In this document: one piece after another, positions 6,014 through 14,924 of the stretch
How positions within the stretch are numbered: the stretch's first letter is position 1
Layout of the letters: every line of letters begins with the position of its first letter
Assembly: GCA_028290685.1 (NCBI GenBank)
Contig: JAQGJI010000107.1
Span: 1 to 22,381 of the forward strand
Origin: Devosia sp.
GTDB taxonomy: Bacteria > Pseudomonadota > Alphaproteobacteria > Rhizobiales > Devosiaceae
Direction of reading: 5' to 3'
DNA length: 22,381 nucleotides
Position numbers and translations under genes: made by a program
The notes under the pieces: model-generated
Databases searched by the model: none
Seen by the model: the letters and a program-made list of their open reading frames with translations, nothing else
Told to the model about the DNA's origin: nothing

Positions 6014-7051
6014 ATGCCCCATCGAATCCCTCGCGTGCTCTACATAGACGATGATCCAGGCCTGACACGTCTCGTGCACAAGGCGATGGAGCGTCGCGGC
6101 TACCATTTCGAGCATGCGGGAAACGGCGATGACGGCCTGGCGCGGATCAGGCAGGGTGGGATCGATGTGGTGGCGCTTGATCACTACCTCCCAACCGGGA
6201 CGGGTCTCGACGTGCTGGCGCGCATGGATGGGCTCGAGGACAGGCCTGCCGTAGTCTATGTGACAGGCTCGATTGAGACCGCCGTCGCCGTCGCTGCGCT
6301 CAAGGCCGGAGCGGCGGACTATGTCCTTAAAACCGTCAGCGAGGACTTCATCGAACTGCTGCTGACAGCGGTCGAACAAGCCATCGCGGTGCTGCGGCTC
6401 AACCGGGCCCAGGCGCGTGCGGAACAGGAGATGCGCGAGGCGCGCGACCGCGCCGAAATCCTGCTCGGGGAAGTCAATCACCGGGTGGCCAACAGCCTGG
6501 CCATGGTGTCGGCGCTTGTCGGGCTGCAGGCCAATGCCATCGACAACATCGACGCCAAGAACGCTCTTTCCGAAACCCAGGCGCGCATCCAGGCGATAGC
6601 GGGCGTACACCGCCATCTTTATACCACGGACGACGTTCGCTCGGTCAATTTGGGCGATTATCTGCAAAGCCTTGCTGCCGAACTCGAAACCACCATGCAG
6701 GCCAAGCAGAGCACGACCCGCATTGTGCTCAATGTCCAGAATATCGCCATCCCGACCGAAAAGGCTGCCTCGGTCGGCGTTATCGTCACCGAGCTTGTCA
6801 CCAACGCGCTGAAATACGCCTATGCCGAAGGCCAGAGCGGGGAAATCCGCATCGCGCTCAGCCGCGCAAGCGATCAGAGCATAGGGCTGGTCGTGGAGGA
6901 CGACGGCATCGGCTGGGACGGCACTGGCAAGCCGCAGGGCACCGGGCTGGGCAGCCGCATCGTCAAGGCCATGGCGGTTACCCTTGGCGCGAATGTCAGC
7001 TACGCCAACACTCTGCCCGGCACGCAGGTCGGGGTGCAGTTTTCGGTCTAG
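6014..7051 (+). CDS. Receiver-HisKA_2 hybrid sensor histidine kinase
   Basis: This soluble 345-residue protein has an N-terminal receiver domain (Asp12-14, phosphoacceptor Asp56 in ALDHYLP, Thr84, Lys106). A helical linker and HisKA_2 dimerisation domain with EVNHRVANSL (His156) follow, then an ATPase domain with LVTNALKYAY (Asn264), DDGIG (296-300) and GTGLGSRI (309-316). HisKA_2/HWE kinases commonly feed PhyR in the alphaproteobacterial general stress response, and receiver-bearing members can be controlled by phosphorylation. It is the third gene of a compact operon (3-nt gap). Together with the EcfG promoters nearby this suggests a stress input module; no phyR, nepR or ecfG is in the window. 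Confidence 0.85.
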   Translation: MPHRIPRVLYIDDDPGLTRLVHKAMERRGYHFEHAGNGDDGLARIRQGGIDVVALDHYLPTGTGLDVLARMDGLEDRPAVVYVTGSIETAVAVAALKAGAADYVLKTVSEDFIELLLTAVEQAIAVLRLNRAQARAEQEMREARDRAEILLGEVNHRVANSLAMVSALVGLQANAIDNIDAKNALSETQARIQAIAGVHRHLYTTDDVRSVNLGDYLQSLAAELETTMQAKQSTTRIVLNVQNIAIPTEKAASVGVIVTELVTNALKYAYAEGQSGEIRIALSRASDQSIGLVVEDDGIGWDGTGKPQGTGLGSRIVKAMAVTLGANVSYANTLPGTQVGVQFSV

Positions 7052-7079
7052 GCGCCAGACGTCCCGATCCCGTCACCAT

Positions 7080-7139
7080 CCGGCTTGTCCCGCGGCTCCA
7101 GGGATGTTCGATCATGGCTCGATCGCGGGGACAGGCCGG
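7080..7139. repeat. REP-like inverted repeat
   Basis: GGCTTGTCCCGCG (7082-7094) pairs with CGCGGGGACAGGCC (7124-7137) apart from one wobble and one bulge, and the arms extend by two more pairs. It occupies the gap between the convergent kinase and ABC-F genes, where it may also act as a terminator. GGGACA-GCC and GGCTCGATCG cores recur at 2484-2520. Confidence 0.55.
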
Positions 7140-7183
7140 CACGGAGGAACTGAGTTCCGGACGCACCGGAACCCGCCTGCTCC

Positions 7184-8806
7184 TTAACTGCGCAGCCCCG
7201 GCGCTTCCTGACCTGTGCTCTGTACATATTCGGTATAGCCACCCCCGTAAGTGTGCACACCGTCGGGCGTCAGCTCCAGCACCCGGTTGGACAGCGCGGC
7301 CAGGAAATGGCGGTCGTGGCTGACAAACAGCATCGTGCCTTCATATTGCCCGAGCGCCGAGATCAGCATTTCCTTGGTCGCGATATCGAGGTGGTTGGTC
7401 GGCTCGTCCAGCACCAGGAAGTTGGGTGGATCAAACAGCATGATTGCCATCACCAGCCGCGCCTTTTCGCCGCCCGAGAGCACGCGGCACTTCTTTTCGA
7501 TGTCATCGCCCGAAAACCCGAAGCATCCTGCCAGGGTCCTGAGCGATGATTGGCTGGCCTGGGGAAAACTGTCCTGCAATTGCTCGTATACGGTGCGCTC
7601 GCCTTCGAGCACATCCATGGCGTGCTGGGCGAAATAGCCCATCTTGACGCTGGGGCCGCGCGCCACGGAGCCATCGTCGGGGCTGGATTCGCCCGCCACC
7701 AGCTTGAGCAGGGTCGATTTGCCGGCGCCATTGACCCCCATGATGCACCAGCGCTCGCGCCGTCCCACCTGGAAATCGAGCCCCTGGTAGATCGTGCGAT
7801 CGCCATAGCTTTTGTGCACATTCTTGAGCACCACCACGTCTTCGCCCGAGCGGGGCGGCGCGCGGAATTCAAACTCCACCACCTGGCGGCGCTTGGGCGG
7901 CTCCACCCGGTCGATCTTGTCGAGCTTCTTGACCCGGCTCTGCACCTGCGCCGCATGGGAAGCCCGGGCCTTGAAGCGCGCGATGAAGTCGAGTTCCTTG
8001 GCCAGCATGGCCTGCTGGCGCTCGAACTGGGCCTGCTGGTTCTTGTCGGCGATGGCGCGCTGCTGCTGATAGAATTCATAGTCGCCGGTGTAGCTGGTGA
8101 GCGTGCCGGCATCGATCTCCACGATCTTGTTGACGATGCGGTTCATGAACTCGCGATCGTGCGAAGTCATCAGCAGCGCGCCCGTGTAGTTCTTGAGAAA
8201 CGCTTCCAGCCAGATCAGGCTTTCAAGATCGAGGTGGTTGCTGGGCTCGTCCAGCAGCAGCACATCGGGACGCATCAACAGGATGCGGGCCAGTGCCACG
8301 CGCATTTTCCAGCCCCCCGACAGGGCCCCCACATCGCCCTCCATCATGGCCTGCGAAAACCCCAGCCCATTGAGCACCTCGCGCGCCCGGCCGTCGAGCG
8401 AATAGCCGTCCAGTTCCTCGAACCGGCCCTGCACCTCGCCATAGCGGTTGATGATCTCGTCCAGCCCGTCGGCGCGCTCCGGATCGCCCATTGCCGCTTC
8501 CAGTTCGGCCATTTCGCTCATCAGCGCACTGACCGGCCCTGCCCCGTCCATGACCTCGGCCACGACGGAGCGGCCCGCCATATCGCCCACATCCTGGCTG
8601 AAATACCCAATGGTGACGCCCCGGTCGACCGATACCTGGCCTTCATCGGGCGCCTCCGCGCCGGTGATCATACGAAACAGCGTCGTCTTGCCCGCCCCAT
8701 TGGGGCCCACCAGCCCCACTTTTTCACCCTTCTGCAAGGCAGCGGAGGCTTCGATGAAAACAATCTGCTTGCCGTTCTGCTTGCCGATGGACTCAAGGCG
8801 GATCAT
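7184..8806 (-). CDS. ABC-F family ATPase
   Basis: This 540-residue protein has two ABC ATPase domains in tandem and no membrane helices. Domain 1 has Walker A GPNGAGKTT (34-42), signature LSGGW (162-166) and Walker B LLLDEPSNHLD (183-193). A charged, Gln-rich linker (about 245-300) follows, and domain 2 has GVNGAGKST (357-365), LSGGE (443-447) and LVLDEPTNHLD (464-474). These are the marks of ABC-F proteins, which act on the ribosome rather than in transport. Length and motifs are closest from memory to the YbiT group. The gene is transcribed leftward, downstream of the glycosyltransferase with a 99-base gap, and converges on the kinase operon. The specific role, housekeeping versus antibiotic protection, cannot be read from the sequence. 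Confidence 0.9.
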   Translation of the reverse strand: MIRLESIGKQNGKQIVFIEASAALQKGEKVGLVGPNGAGKTTLFRMITGAEAPDEGQVSVDRGVTIGYFSQDVGDMAGRSVVAEVMDGAGPVSALMSEMAELEAAMGDPERADGLDEIINRYGEVQGRFEELDGYSLDGRAREVLNGLGFSQAMMEGDVGALSGGWKMRVALARILLMRPDVLLLDEPSNHLDLESLIWLEAFLKNYTGALLMTSHDREFMNRIVNKIVEIDAGTLTSYTGDYEFYQQQRAIADKNQQAQFERQQAMLAKELDFIARFKARASHAAQVQSRVKKLDKIDRVEPPKRRQVVEFEFRAPPRSGEDVVVLKNVHKSYGDRTIYQGLDFQVGRRERWCIMGVNGAGKSTLLKLVAGESSPDDGSVARGPSVKMGYFAQHAMDVLEGERTVYEQLQDSFPQASQSSLRTLAGCFGFSGDDIEKKCRVLSGGEKARLVMAIMLFDPPNFLVLDEPTNHLDIATKEMLISALGQYEGTMLFVSHDRHFLAALSNRVLELTPDGVHTYGGGYTEYVQSTGQEAPGLRS

Positions 8807-8905
8807 GGATAAAAACCTGGCGAATGCGAAAACACTGAATTGCTGTTCCTAAAGCATCCAGCCCCATCGAGCACAAGCGTGATGGCGTCGCGGCAGCCAT
8901 GCCCT

Positions 8906-10762
8906 CTACTCGGCCGGCTTCTCCCGGAACGGCTGCTTGCCCCGCGCGGATCGAACCGGACCCGGCTCGGCCGGGAGCTCATAGGGGCTGTGCGGTGACT
9001 TGAACCAGTGAAACGGCTGGCGCGCCAGTTCCACTGCGGCCCGGATAGTGGCAAGCCCCATCAGCGTCCAGTAAACCGGCAGCAGCAATTGCCCCCAGAT
9101 CAGGTCTGCCCGGTTGGCGCGCTGCAGTCCCAGAATAGTGACCGCCAGGGCACTCCCCAGCCCCAGGGCCAAAAACCCGCCATAAAGCGCCGACCAGCCG
9201 ATCCACTCCGTCCATGGCGGCAGCCCGCGCAGGGCTTCAACCGCCATGGCCCCCAGAAATCCCAGAAACAGGATGGGTGCCGTGATCATGCCCAGCACCA
9301 GCACTTCAAAACCGATGGTGGCGCGCCAGCCCATTTCGCGTACGAGCGTGCGCGGATGAAGATTATGCACGATAAACGTCTGCATCCAGCCCTTCATCCA
9401 GCGCGTGCGCTGGCCCATCCAGGGCCCCAGGCGCGTCGGCGCAGCTTCACGGGTGCGCGAATCCAGCGTATCGACACCCAGGCGCAGCCGGGCCAGCCGC
9501 ATGGCGATATCGGCATCCTCGGTCACATTGTAGGCATCCCAGCCGCCGATTTCCCGCAGGGCCGAAATTCGGAAATGGTTGGACGTGCCGCCCAGCGGCA
9601 TCGGTAACCGCCAATTGGCGAGGGCGGGCAGCAGCACCCCGAACAACCCTGCATATTCGCCGGCAAACAGCGCCGCCAGCCAGTTGGCTTGCCCATTGGC
9701 TATGGCCAGCCGGGCTTGCAGACACACTATCTCGGGCGCTTGCCGGAAGCGCAGCGCGGCCTTCCACAATTGATCGGGGTCCGGGATGTCCTCGGCGTCG
9801 AACACCACGACGAACTCGCCCCGGCAGAGCGGCAGAGCATAGTTGAGCGCCTTGGGTTTGGTGTAGGGCTTGGCGTTGATGACCCGGACCATGGAGAATT
9901 GAAATTCGCCCAAACCGCGTTCCACTGCCGCAACAGTGCCGGGGGAGCGCGTTTCAACGACGAATTTGATATCCAGCCGTTCAGCCGGATAATCCAGGCG
10001 CCGCATCGCCGCAAAAAGCTGCGGCACCATGGCGGCCTCGTCCCGCAGGGGGATCAGCACCGAATAGACAGGCAGTTCCGCATCAAGCGGCCGGCGCGGG
10101 CGCCGCTGGCGTCGCAAGGGTGTGCGCAAGGCAGCCAGCCGGATCAGCGACGGACCGATCAGCACGCCAACAGCAAGCGGCAGCAACCAGCCTTGGGCCA
10201 GGTAGGGCGCTGCCAGCACCAGTGCGAGCAGCAAAAACAGCAATGCTATGAAACCATAGCGGGCTGTGGCTGTGAGTGCGAGTTGGGCGGTCGCGAAGGG
10301 CCACTTGCGTGTCAGCCCCTGACGCGCGGACTGGACCAGGGCAAGGCTGCACGAGCGCGCCAGATAGTCCAGCAATGCTGCCCTGGGCACCAGGATGGGC
10401 TGGCAGGCGCTATGAAAGCTCTGCTGGCGCAGGCGCAGCACGTCCAGAAATCGCGGCGCCGTGTAAACCCAGCGTCCATCGGCGCTGCTCAGGCTGACCA
10501 GCTTGGTGCTGGCCATCGCCTCCAGCCGGTCGGGCGCCATCTGGCGTTCAAACGCTGCTGGTATGGATTGGGCAAACGGCAGACCGGCCCAGGCTGCTGC
10601 CTTTTGCATCACCTCGGTTTCGCCCATGCCAAGGCTGGCTGCGCAATAATCGAGCGGATCGGCTTCAAGTTCCAGCGCCGCGTCGAGCAAGCGCGCCGCA
10701 CTGGCCGCGTCAGGGCATTGCGTGCCCATGATGGCTTGAATAAGCGCGCTGGCGTCGGACAT
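8906..10762 (-). CDS. Membrane GT2 glycosyltransferase with GspE_N/MshEN-like N-terminus
   Basis: From the ATG at 10762 the protein has 618 residues. Residues 1-140 form an Ala/Leu-rich helical domain resembling the N-terminal domain of type II secretion ATPases (GspE_N/MshEN). Two membrane helices (about 168-212) follow, then a GT2 catalytic domain: DAED at 323-325 region (FDAEDIPDPDQ), TED at 414-416 and QRTRW at 451-455. Three or more C-terminal helices follow (about 484-507, 520-545, 556-575). This is the cellulose-synthase/NfrB-like layout of processive glycosyltransferases, so an exported or envelope polysaccharide is likely. The start is uncertain: the frame is open to 11053 and the ATG at 10855 has GAAGG 6 nt upstream, but the extra residues look non-conserved. 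Substrate unknown. Confidence 0.82.
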   Translation of the reverse strand: MSDASALIQAIMGTQCPDAASAARLLDAALELEADPLDYCAASLGMGETEVMQKAAAWAGLPFAQSIPAAFERQMAPDRLEAMASTKLVSLSSADGRWVYTAPRFLDVLRLRQQSFHSACQPILVPRAALLDYLARSCSLALVQSARQGLTRKWPFATAQLALTATARYGFIALLFLLLALVLAAPYLAQGWLLPLAVGVLIGPSLIRLAALRTPLRRQRRPRRPLDAELPVYSVLIPLRDEAAMVPQLFAAMRRLDYPAERLDIKFVVETRSPGTVAAVERGLGEFQFSMVRVINAKPYTKPKALNYALPLCRGEFVVVFDAEDIPDPDQLWKAALRFRQAPEIVCLQARLAIANGQANWLAALFAGEYAGLFGVLLPALANWRLPMPLGGTSNHFRISALREIGGWDAYNVTEDADIAMRLARLRLGVDTLDSRTREAAPTRLGPWMGQRTRWMKGWMQTFIVHNLHPRTLVREMGWRATIGFEVLVLGMITAPILFLGFLGAMAVEALRGLPPWTEWIGWSALYGGFLALGLGSALAVTILGLQRANRADLIWGQLLLPVYWTLMGLATIRAAVELARQPFHWFKSPHSPYELPAEPGPVRSARGKQPFREKPAE

Positions 10763-11231
10763 GGCTAGACCGCACTGCCCGGCGCCCGGCATTCCGCCGC
10801 TCTGGTGCAGGTCCCCTCCTGCGGCAAGAAAAAGGCTGCAGGCGCCATCCGGCATGGCCGGCCTTCGCGTCGAGCGGTGCGCATGATTGAGCGCCCGCCC
10901 GGCCCCATGCAAAGAGCCGGCGTACAGATCCGCCCATGGCTGTCGTGCAAAGACTGCCTGCAGCAAGTTTGATGTATTTTTGACAGCCGACGGGCACTGC
11001 GCGCAGTATCGCGCAATCGTGTGGCGCGCCTGCCCCATCTTGGGGTGTGGCAAAAACTCACTACACGCACCACAGGCAATTCGTTGCGTATCTGAAATAC
11101 CCCTCGTTCAGACGCTTACGAAGAAATACTGATTAGTTTTTAGTCCAATAGCAAGGGTCGCAGACAAACAATTGCCCCTGAACGCAAAAAGCCGCCCCGA
11201 AGGGCGGCTTGCCTGGTCGAACCGATGCTGA
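10763..11231. other. Intergenic region between hslO and the glycosyltransferase gene
   Basis: These 469 bases hold the hslO terminator at the right end. An AT-rich stretch at about 11095-11175 is the likely place for the leftward promoter of the glycosyltransferase gene. The part from 10763 to 11053 is an open extension of the glycosyltransferase frame and may include its true start at 10855. No convincing -35/-10 pair and no other gene was found. Confidence 0.5.
11184..11210 (-). terminator. Intrinsic terminator of hslO
   Basis: On the minus strand, a 9-bp stem AAGCCGCCC/GGGCGGCTT closed by the stable tetraloop TTCG runs into TTTTT. It starts about 22 bases after the hslO stop codon. Confidence 0.88.
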
Positions 11232-12254
11232 TCAGTGCTTGGGTTCGAACTGATGCGGGTTGAAGTGGTACGCCGTCGAGCAAAACTCGCACACCACTTC
11301 GATCTCCCCGTTGACAGCCATTTCATCACGATCCTCGGCCGTGAAGCTGGTCGCCAGCATGTCCTCGATGCGCTCGGCCGAACAGGTGCAGCGTTCCACC
11401 AGGGGCAAGGGGGTAAACACGCGCACGCCGGTTTCGTGGTAGAGCCGGAACAACAATCGTTCCGAGCTCAGATCCGGGTCCGCCAGTTCCAGATCGTCCA
11501 GCGTTGCCATCAAGGCCTTCGCTTCGCTCCAGCCATCGGCTTCCTTGAAATTGGGGTCGGCCGTCTCCGGATTGTCGAAATTGCCGTCGCCGGGCAGGTC
11601 GGCCATGTGCGACATGCCATGCTGGGGCAGGTGCTGGATCAGCACGCCACCGGCGCGCCAATGGGGGCGATGATCTCCCCGCTGGGTGAATTCAGCAACG
11701 GCCAGCCGGACCTGGGTGGGGATCTGCTCGGACTGCATGAAGTATTGATGCGCGACATCCTCCAGCGAATTGCCCTCCAGAGCCACAATGCCTTGATACC
11801 GCTCGGTATTGGGGCCCTGATCGATGGTCATTGCCAAATGGCCCTTACCCAGCAGATCGCCCGGACGGGTCCGGCCCGCTTCGGCAGCCTTGAGCAGCGC
11901 GTCATGGTCGAACCGGGCATAGCCGCGCAGGCCATCGGGAGCGTCGAAATCCACCACCAGCAGATTGACCGGGCCATCGGTTGTTGTCTGCATGATGAAC
12001 CGCCCCTCGAACTTCAGCGAGGAGCCGATCAGCGCCGCCAGCACCACCGCCTCACCCAACAGGCGCGCGACCGGGGCGGGATAATTGTGGCGCGACAGAA
12101 TCGTATCCAGCGCTTCGCCCAACCGCACACTGCGCCCGCGCGTATCGAGCTTGTCGAGCGTGAACGGCACCACGGCATCGTCGCCGCTCTCCGGACGATC
12201 AAGCCCAAGGGCGCTCAAGAGGTTCTCGGTCATGATCGTCGTATCCGTCGTCAT
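11232..12254 (-). CDS. hslO: Redox-activated chaperone Hsp33
   Basis: Hsp33 is a cytoplasmic holdase that becomes active when oxidants release zinc from four cysteines. This 340-residue protein carries that switch at its C-terminus: CTC (Cys289, Cys291) and, 30 residues later, CEFC (Cys322, Cys325). The N-terminal two-thirds has the usual Hsp33 features, including a GEA-x-LAALIGSSLKFEGRF helix and a GDGNFDN segment. It is somewhat longer than the E. coli protein (292), as is common in alphaproteobacteria. A second ATG, seven codons in, is an alternative start; neither has a clear ribosome binding site. It follows argF and argD on the same strand, with a 234-base gap that may hold its own promoter. 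Confidence 0.93.
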   Translation of the reverse strand: MTTDTTIMTENLLSALGLDRPESGDDAVVPFTLDKLDTRGRSVRLGEALDTILSRHNYPAPVARLLGEAVVLAALIGSSLKFEGRFIMQTTTDGPVNLLVVDFDAPDGLRGYARFDHDALLKAAEAGRTRPGDLLGKGHLAMTIDQGPNTERYQGIVALEGNSLEDVAHQYFMQSEQIPTQVRLAVAEFTQRGDHRPHWRAGGVLIQHLPQHGMSHMADLPGDGNFDNPETADPNFKEADGWSEAKALMATLDDLELADPDLSSERLLFRLYHETGVRVFTPLPLVERCTCSAERIEDMLATSFTAEDRDEMAVNGEIEVVCEFCSTAYHFNPHQFEPKH

Positions 12255-12488
12255 TTTCGGTCAATCGGCTTTCAGTTGGCTGGGCCGGGGGTATTTTACC
12301 CCACAAAGCTGGCAAGACTTGGGGCGGCCATTGCCAGGGCAAGCAGGAAACGGCGCTGAGCTTCTGTCCGGGGCGAGCCGAAATCGTGGTCTTCCAGAAC
12401 CGGCGCGGAGCGCACATTGATACGTGAGCACCGGCAGCGGAGAGAACCGCCATGTGCAGGCCGTTCCCAGCCAGAAGATCAAGGCAGT

Positions 12489-13421
12489 TTAGTTGGTATC
12501 GACCCCGAAGGCCCAGCACAGTATGGCTTTTTGTGCATGCAGGCGGTTTTCAGCCTCATCCAGCACCACCGATTGGGGACCATCGATCACCTCGTCGGTC
12601 ACCTCGTCGCCGCGATGGGCGGGCAGGCAGTGCATGAACAGGGCGTCTTTGGCCGCCAAGCCCATCAAATTGGTATCGACGCGATAAGGTTTCAAGACCC
12701 GCCGGCGCTCGGCTGCGTCCGTGTCCCCCATCGACACCCAGGTGTCGGTCACCACCAGGTCCGCCTTCTCAACCGCTTCGCGCGGATCCTCGATCAGCTT
12801 GACCCATTTGCCAGCCTTCTGGATGTCCAGCATCAAGTCTTTTTCGGGCCAGTATTCATCCGGCACGGCGATGGTCAGTTCGCACTCAAACAGTTCGGCC
12901 GCGTTGACCCAGGAATGCAGCACATTGTTGCTGTCCCCGACCCAGGCCACCTTGGCGCCCTTGATGGGCCCGCGATGCTCCTCGAAGGTCATCAGGTCAG
13001 CCATCACCTGGCAGGGATGGGCGCGGCGCGTCAGCCCGTTGATCACCGGCACGCTCGAGCCTTCGGAAAGCTCCACCAGATCGGCGTGGCTCAGGATGCG
13101 GATCATGATGGCATCGACATAGCGGCTCATCACGCGCCCGGTATCGAGCAGGGTTTCTTCCCGTGCGAGCTGCATTTCCTGGCCCGAGAGCATGATGGTT
13201 TCCCCGCCCAGCTGGCGCATGCCCACGTCGAACGACACCCGCGTGCGCGTCGACTGGCGCTCGAAGATCATGGCCAGGACCTTGTCGGCCAGAAGCTTTG
13301 GCCGCTCACCTTCCCTCAGGCGTGCCTTGAGCGATGCAGCTGCATTGAGCATGCTGCGCAGTTCGGAATAGTCGAAATCGTCTAGGTTCAGAAAATGCCG
13401 TGGGGTGCCGGTCGAGTGCAT
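12489..13421 (-). CDS. argF: Ornithine carbamoyltransferase ArgF
   Basis: ArgF joins carbamoyl phosphate and ornithine to make citrulline in arginine biosynthesis. The 310-residue protein has the carbamoyl-phosphate motif STRTR (57-61), HPCQ (135-138), the ornithine-site DTWVSMG (226-232) and HCLPA with the catalytic cysteine (264-268). The ATG at 13421 is preferred over one ten codons upstream because AAAGGA lies about 10 nt before it and the protein then starts like family members (PRHFLNLDDF). argD lies 113 bases upstream on the same strand and supplies the preceding step, so the two are probably co-transcribed. Length fits the family (about 305-335). Confidence 0.95.
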   Translation of the reverse strand: MHSTGTPRHFLNLDDFDYSELRSMLNAAASLKARLREGERPKLLADKVLAMIFERQSTRTRVSFDVGMRQLGGETIMLSGQEMQLAREETLLDTGRVMSRYVDAIMIRILSHADLVELSEGSSVPVINGLTRRAHPCQVMADLMTFEEHRGPIKGAKVAWVGDSNNVLHSWVNAAELFECELTIAVPDEYWPEKDLMLDIQKAGKWVKLIEDPREAVEKADLVVTDTWVSMGDTDAAERRRVLKPYRVDTNLMGLAAKDALFMHCLPAHRGDEVTDEVIDGPQSVVLDEAENRLHAQKAILCWAFGVDTN

Positions 13422-13534
13422 GGGCCGGGTTCCTTTGTGACGCTTGATCAATTGGCGAATGCCAGGCGGTTTTCCCTAAAGAGCAGGCAACAGACCGCGT
13501 CGGCGCCGGCCGAAATGATAAAAGGTGAAAACCA

Positions 13535-14734
13535 TCAGCTTGCCGCCGCAGCCGTCGCGGTCTCGGCCTCGATTGCATCGAACGCCGCTGAAAGCTTGTT
13601 CATGGCCTCTTCGATGTCCGCCTCGGTCACGATCAGTGGCGGGATCAGGCGCAACACATTGTCGCCGGCCCCGATTGCCAGCAGGCGATGCTCGTCGCGC
13701 AGCCGCGCCACGAAATCGCGCACGGGCGGGCTGATCTTGATCCCTGCCAGCAGGCCCTTGCCGCGCAGCTCCAGCACGTAGTCAGGATATTTCTGAGCCA
13801 ATTGCTGCAAGTGCCAGGCAAGCTTCTGGCCCATCTGGTTGACGTGGTCGATAAAACCGGGCGCCAGGATGCGGTCGAGCACGGCATTGCCCACCGCGCT
13901 CGCCAGCGGGTTGCCGCCATAGGTCGAGCCATGCGTACCAGGAACCATGGAGGCTGCCACCTCACCCTTGGCAAGGCACGCGCCCAGTGGAAAACCGCCG
14001 CCGATTGCCTTGGCGACGGCTACGATATCGGGCGTGATGCCGGACCATTCAAAGGCAAAGAACCGCCCGGTACGCCCATAGCCACACTGCACTTCATCCA
14101 GGATCAGCAGCATGTCATGCTCGTCGCACAGCGTGCGCAGCCCTTGCATGAATTCGACCGGCATGGCCGTAACGCCGCCCTCCCCCTGCACGGTTTCAAT
14201 CAGGATGGCGCAGGTTTGCGGCCCGATCAGTGCCTTGACCGCGTCCAGATCGCCTGGCGCTGTATGCTTGAAGCCCGCCAGCGGCGGGCCAAAGCCCTCC
14301 AGATATCCCGGATTGCCGCCAGCCGCGATCGTGCCCAATGTGCGCCCATGGAAGGAGCCGGTGAAGGCTATGATCTCATAGCGATCCACCTCCCCCTTGG
14401 CCCAGAAATAATGCCGTGCGGTCTTGATGGCGCATTCCAGCGCCTCGGCCCCCGAATTGGTGAAGAACACCGCGTCCGCGAAGGTGGCGTCAACCAGCCG
14501 CTGGCCCAGCCGTTCCTGCTCGGGAATGGTGAACACATTGGAGGTGTGCCAAACCTTCTCGGCAGCCGATTTGAGCGCGGTGACGATGTGCTCGTCGCCA
14601 TGGCCCAGGGCATTCACCGCGATACCGGAATGAAAATCCAGATAGTCTCGCCCCTGCTGGTCATACAGGCGCATGCCCTGGCCCCGCTCGAAAGCGAGTT
14701 CAGACCGGGCATAGGTGCCGTATAGGGCGGACAT
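13535..14734 (-). CDS. argD: Acetylornithine aminotransferase ArgD
   Basis: A 399-residue fold-type I PLP aminotransferase of the acetylornithine/succinyldiaminopimelate group, converting N-acetylglutamate semialdehyde to N-acetylornithine. Visible are NSGAE (93-97), SFHGRT (127-132), LDEVQCGYGRTG with the cofactor aspartate Asp213, and the Schiff-base Lys242 in AVAKAIGGGFPLG. The ATG at 14734 has AAGGAA 6 nt upstream; the frame stays open to 14842, but the extension has no support. It is the first gene of the leftward argD-argF-(hslO) set and is divergent from gcrA. A terminator-like hairpin lies about 75 bases before its start, in what would be the leader. Confidence 0.94.
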   Translation of the reverse strand: MSALYGTYARSELAFERGQGMRLYDQQGRDYLDFHSGIAVNALGHGDEHIVTALKSAAEKVWHTSNVFTIPEQERLGQRLVDATFADAVFFTNSGAEALECAIKTARHYFWAKGEVDRYEIIAFTGSFHGRTLGTIAAGGNPGYLEGFGPPLAGFKHTAPGDLDAVKALIGPQTCAILIETVQGEGGVTAMPVEFMQGLRTLCDEHDMLLILDEVQCGYGRTGRFFAFEWSGITPDIVAVAKAIGGGFPLGACLAKGEVAASMVPGTHGSTYGGNPLASAVGNAVLDRILAPGFIDHVNQMGQKLAWHLQQLAQKYPDYVLELRGKGLLAGIKISPPVRDFVARLRDEHRLLAIGAGDNVLRLIPPLIVTEADIEEAMNKLSAAFDAIEAETATAAAAS

Positions 14735-14806
14735 GGCGAATTCCTTGCATGTTGCGGGATCAAGACAGAACGAAATGGGTGCCGTGGCAATCTGGCCACA
14801 AATAGC

Positions 14807-14834
14807 AAAAACGCGCTTTGTACGCAGCGCGTTT
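14807..14834 (-). terminator. Terminator-like hairpin in the argD leader
   Basis: On the minus strand, the stem AAACGCGCT/AGCGCGTTT (9 bp, 8-base loop) is followed by a T run. It precedes argD rather than following a gene, which suggests premature termination in a leader, or the end of a short antisense or leader RNA starting in the gcrA promoter region. No tandem arginine codons for a classic attenuator were recognised. Confidence 0.45.
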
Positions 14835-14895
14835 CGCGGCAAGAACTAGGCCGATTTTACCTGATAAGTCAATGATCGAGGGCCAAGTCCCTGAA

Positions 14896-14924
14896 TTGAC
14901 TCAAGGATCGTTAGCGGAATTTTA
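14896..14924 (+). promoter_or_regulatory. Candidate gcrA promoter with GANTC and CtrA-like sites
   Basis: TTGACT (14896-14901) and TTTTAA (14919-14924 region, 17-18 nt spacing) form a plausible though weak sigma-70 promoter. The -35 overlaps a CcrM methylation site GACTC (14898-14902). The -10 overlaps TTAG-N7-TTAA (14911-14925), one base from the CtrA consensus TTAA-N7-TTAA. A second weak promoter (TTGATC near 14960, TAAACT near 14984) contains another GANTC site. Confidence 0.5.

Noticed and set aside
7550..8812. Rightward 420-codon open frame opposite the ABC-F gene
   Set aside because: His/Ala-rich shadow of a gene with two perfect ABC domains.
8820..8850. EcfG-type promoter on the minus strand upstream of the ABC-F gene
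   Set aside because: GGAAC is present near 8850, but GTT follows after only 11 bases.
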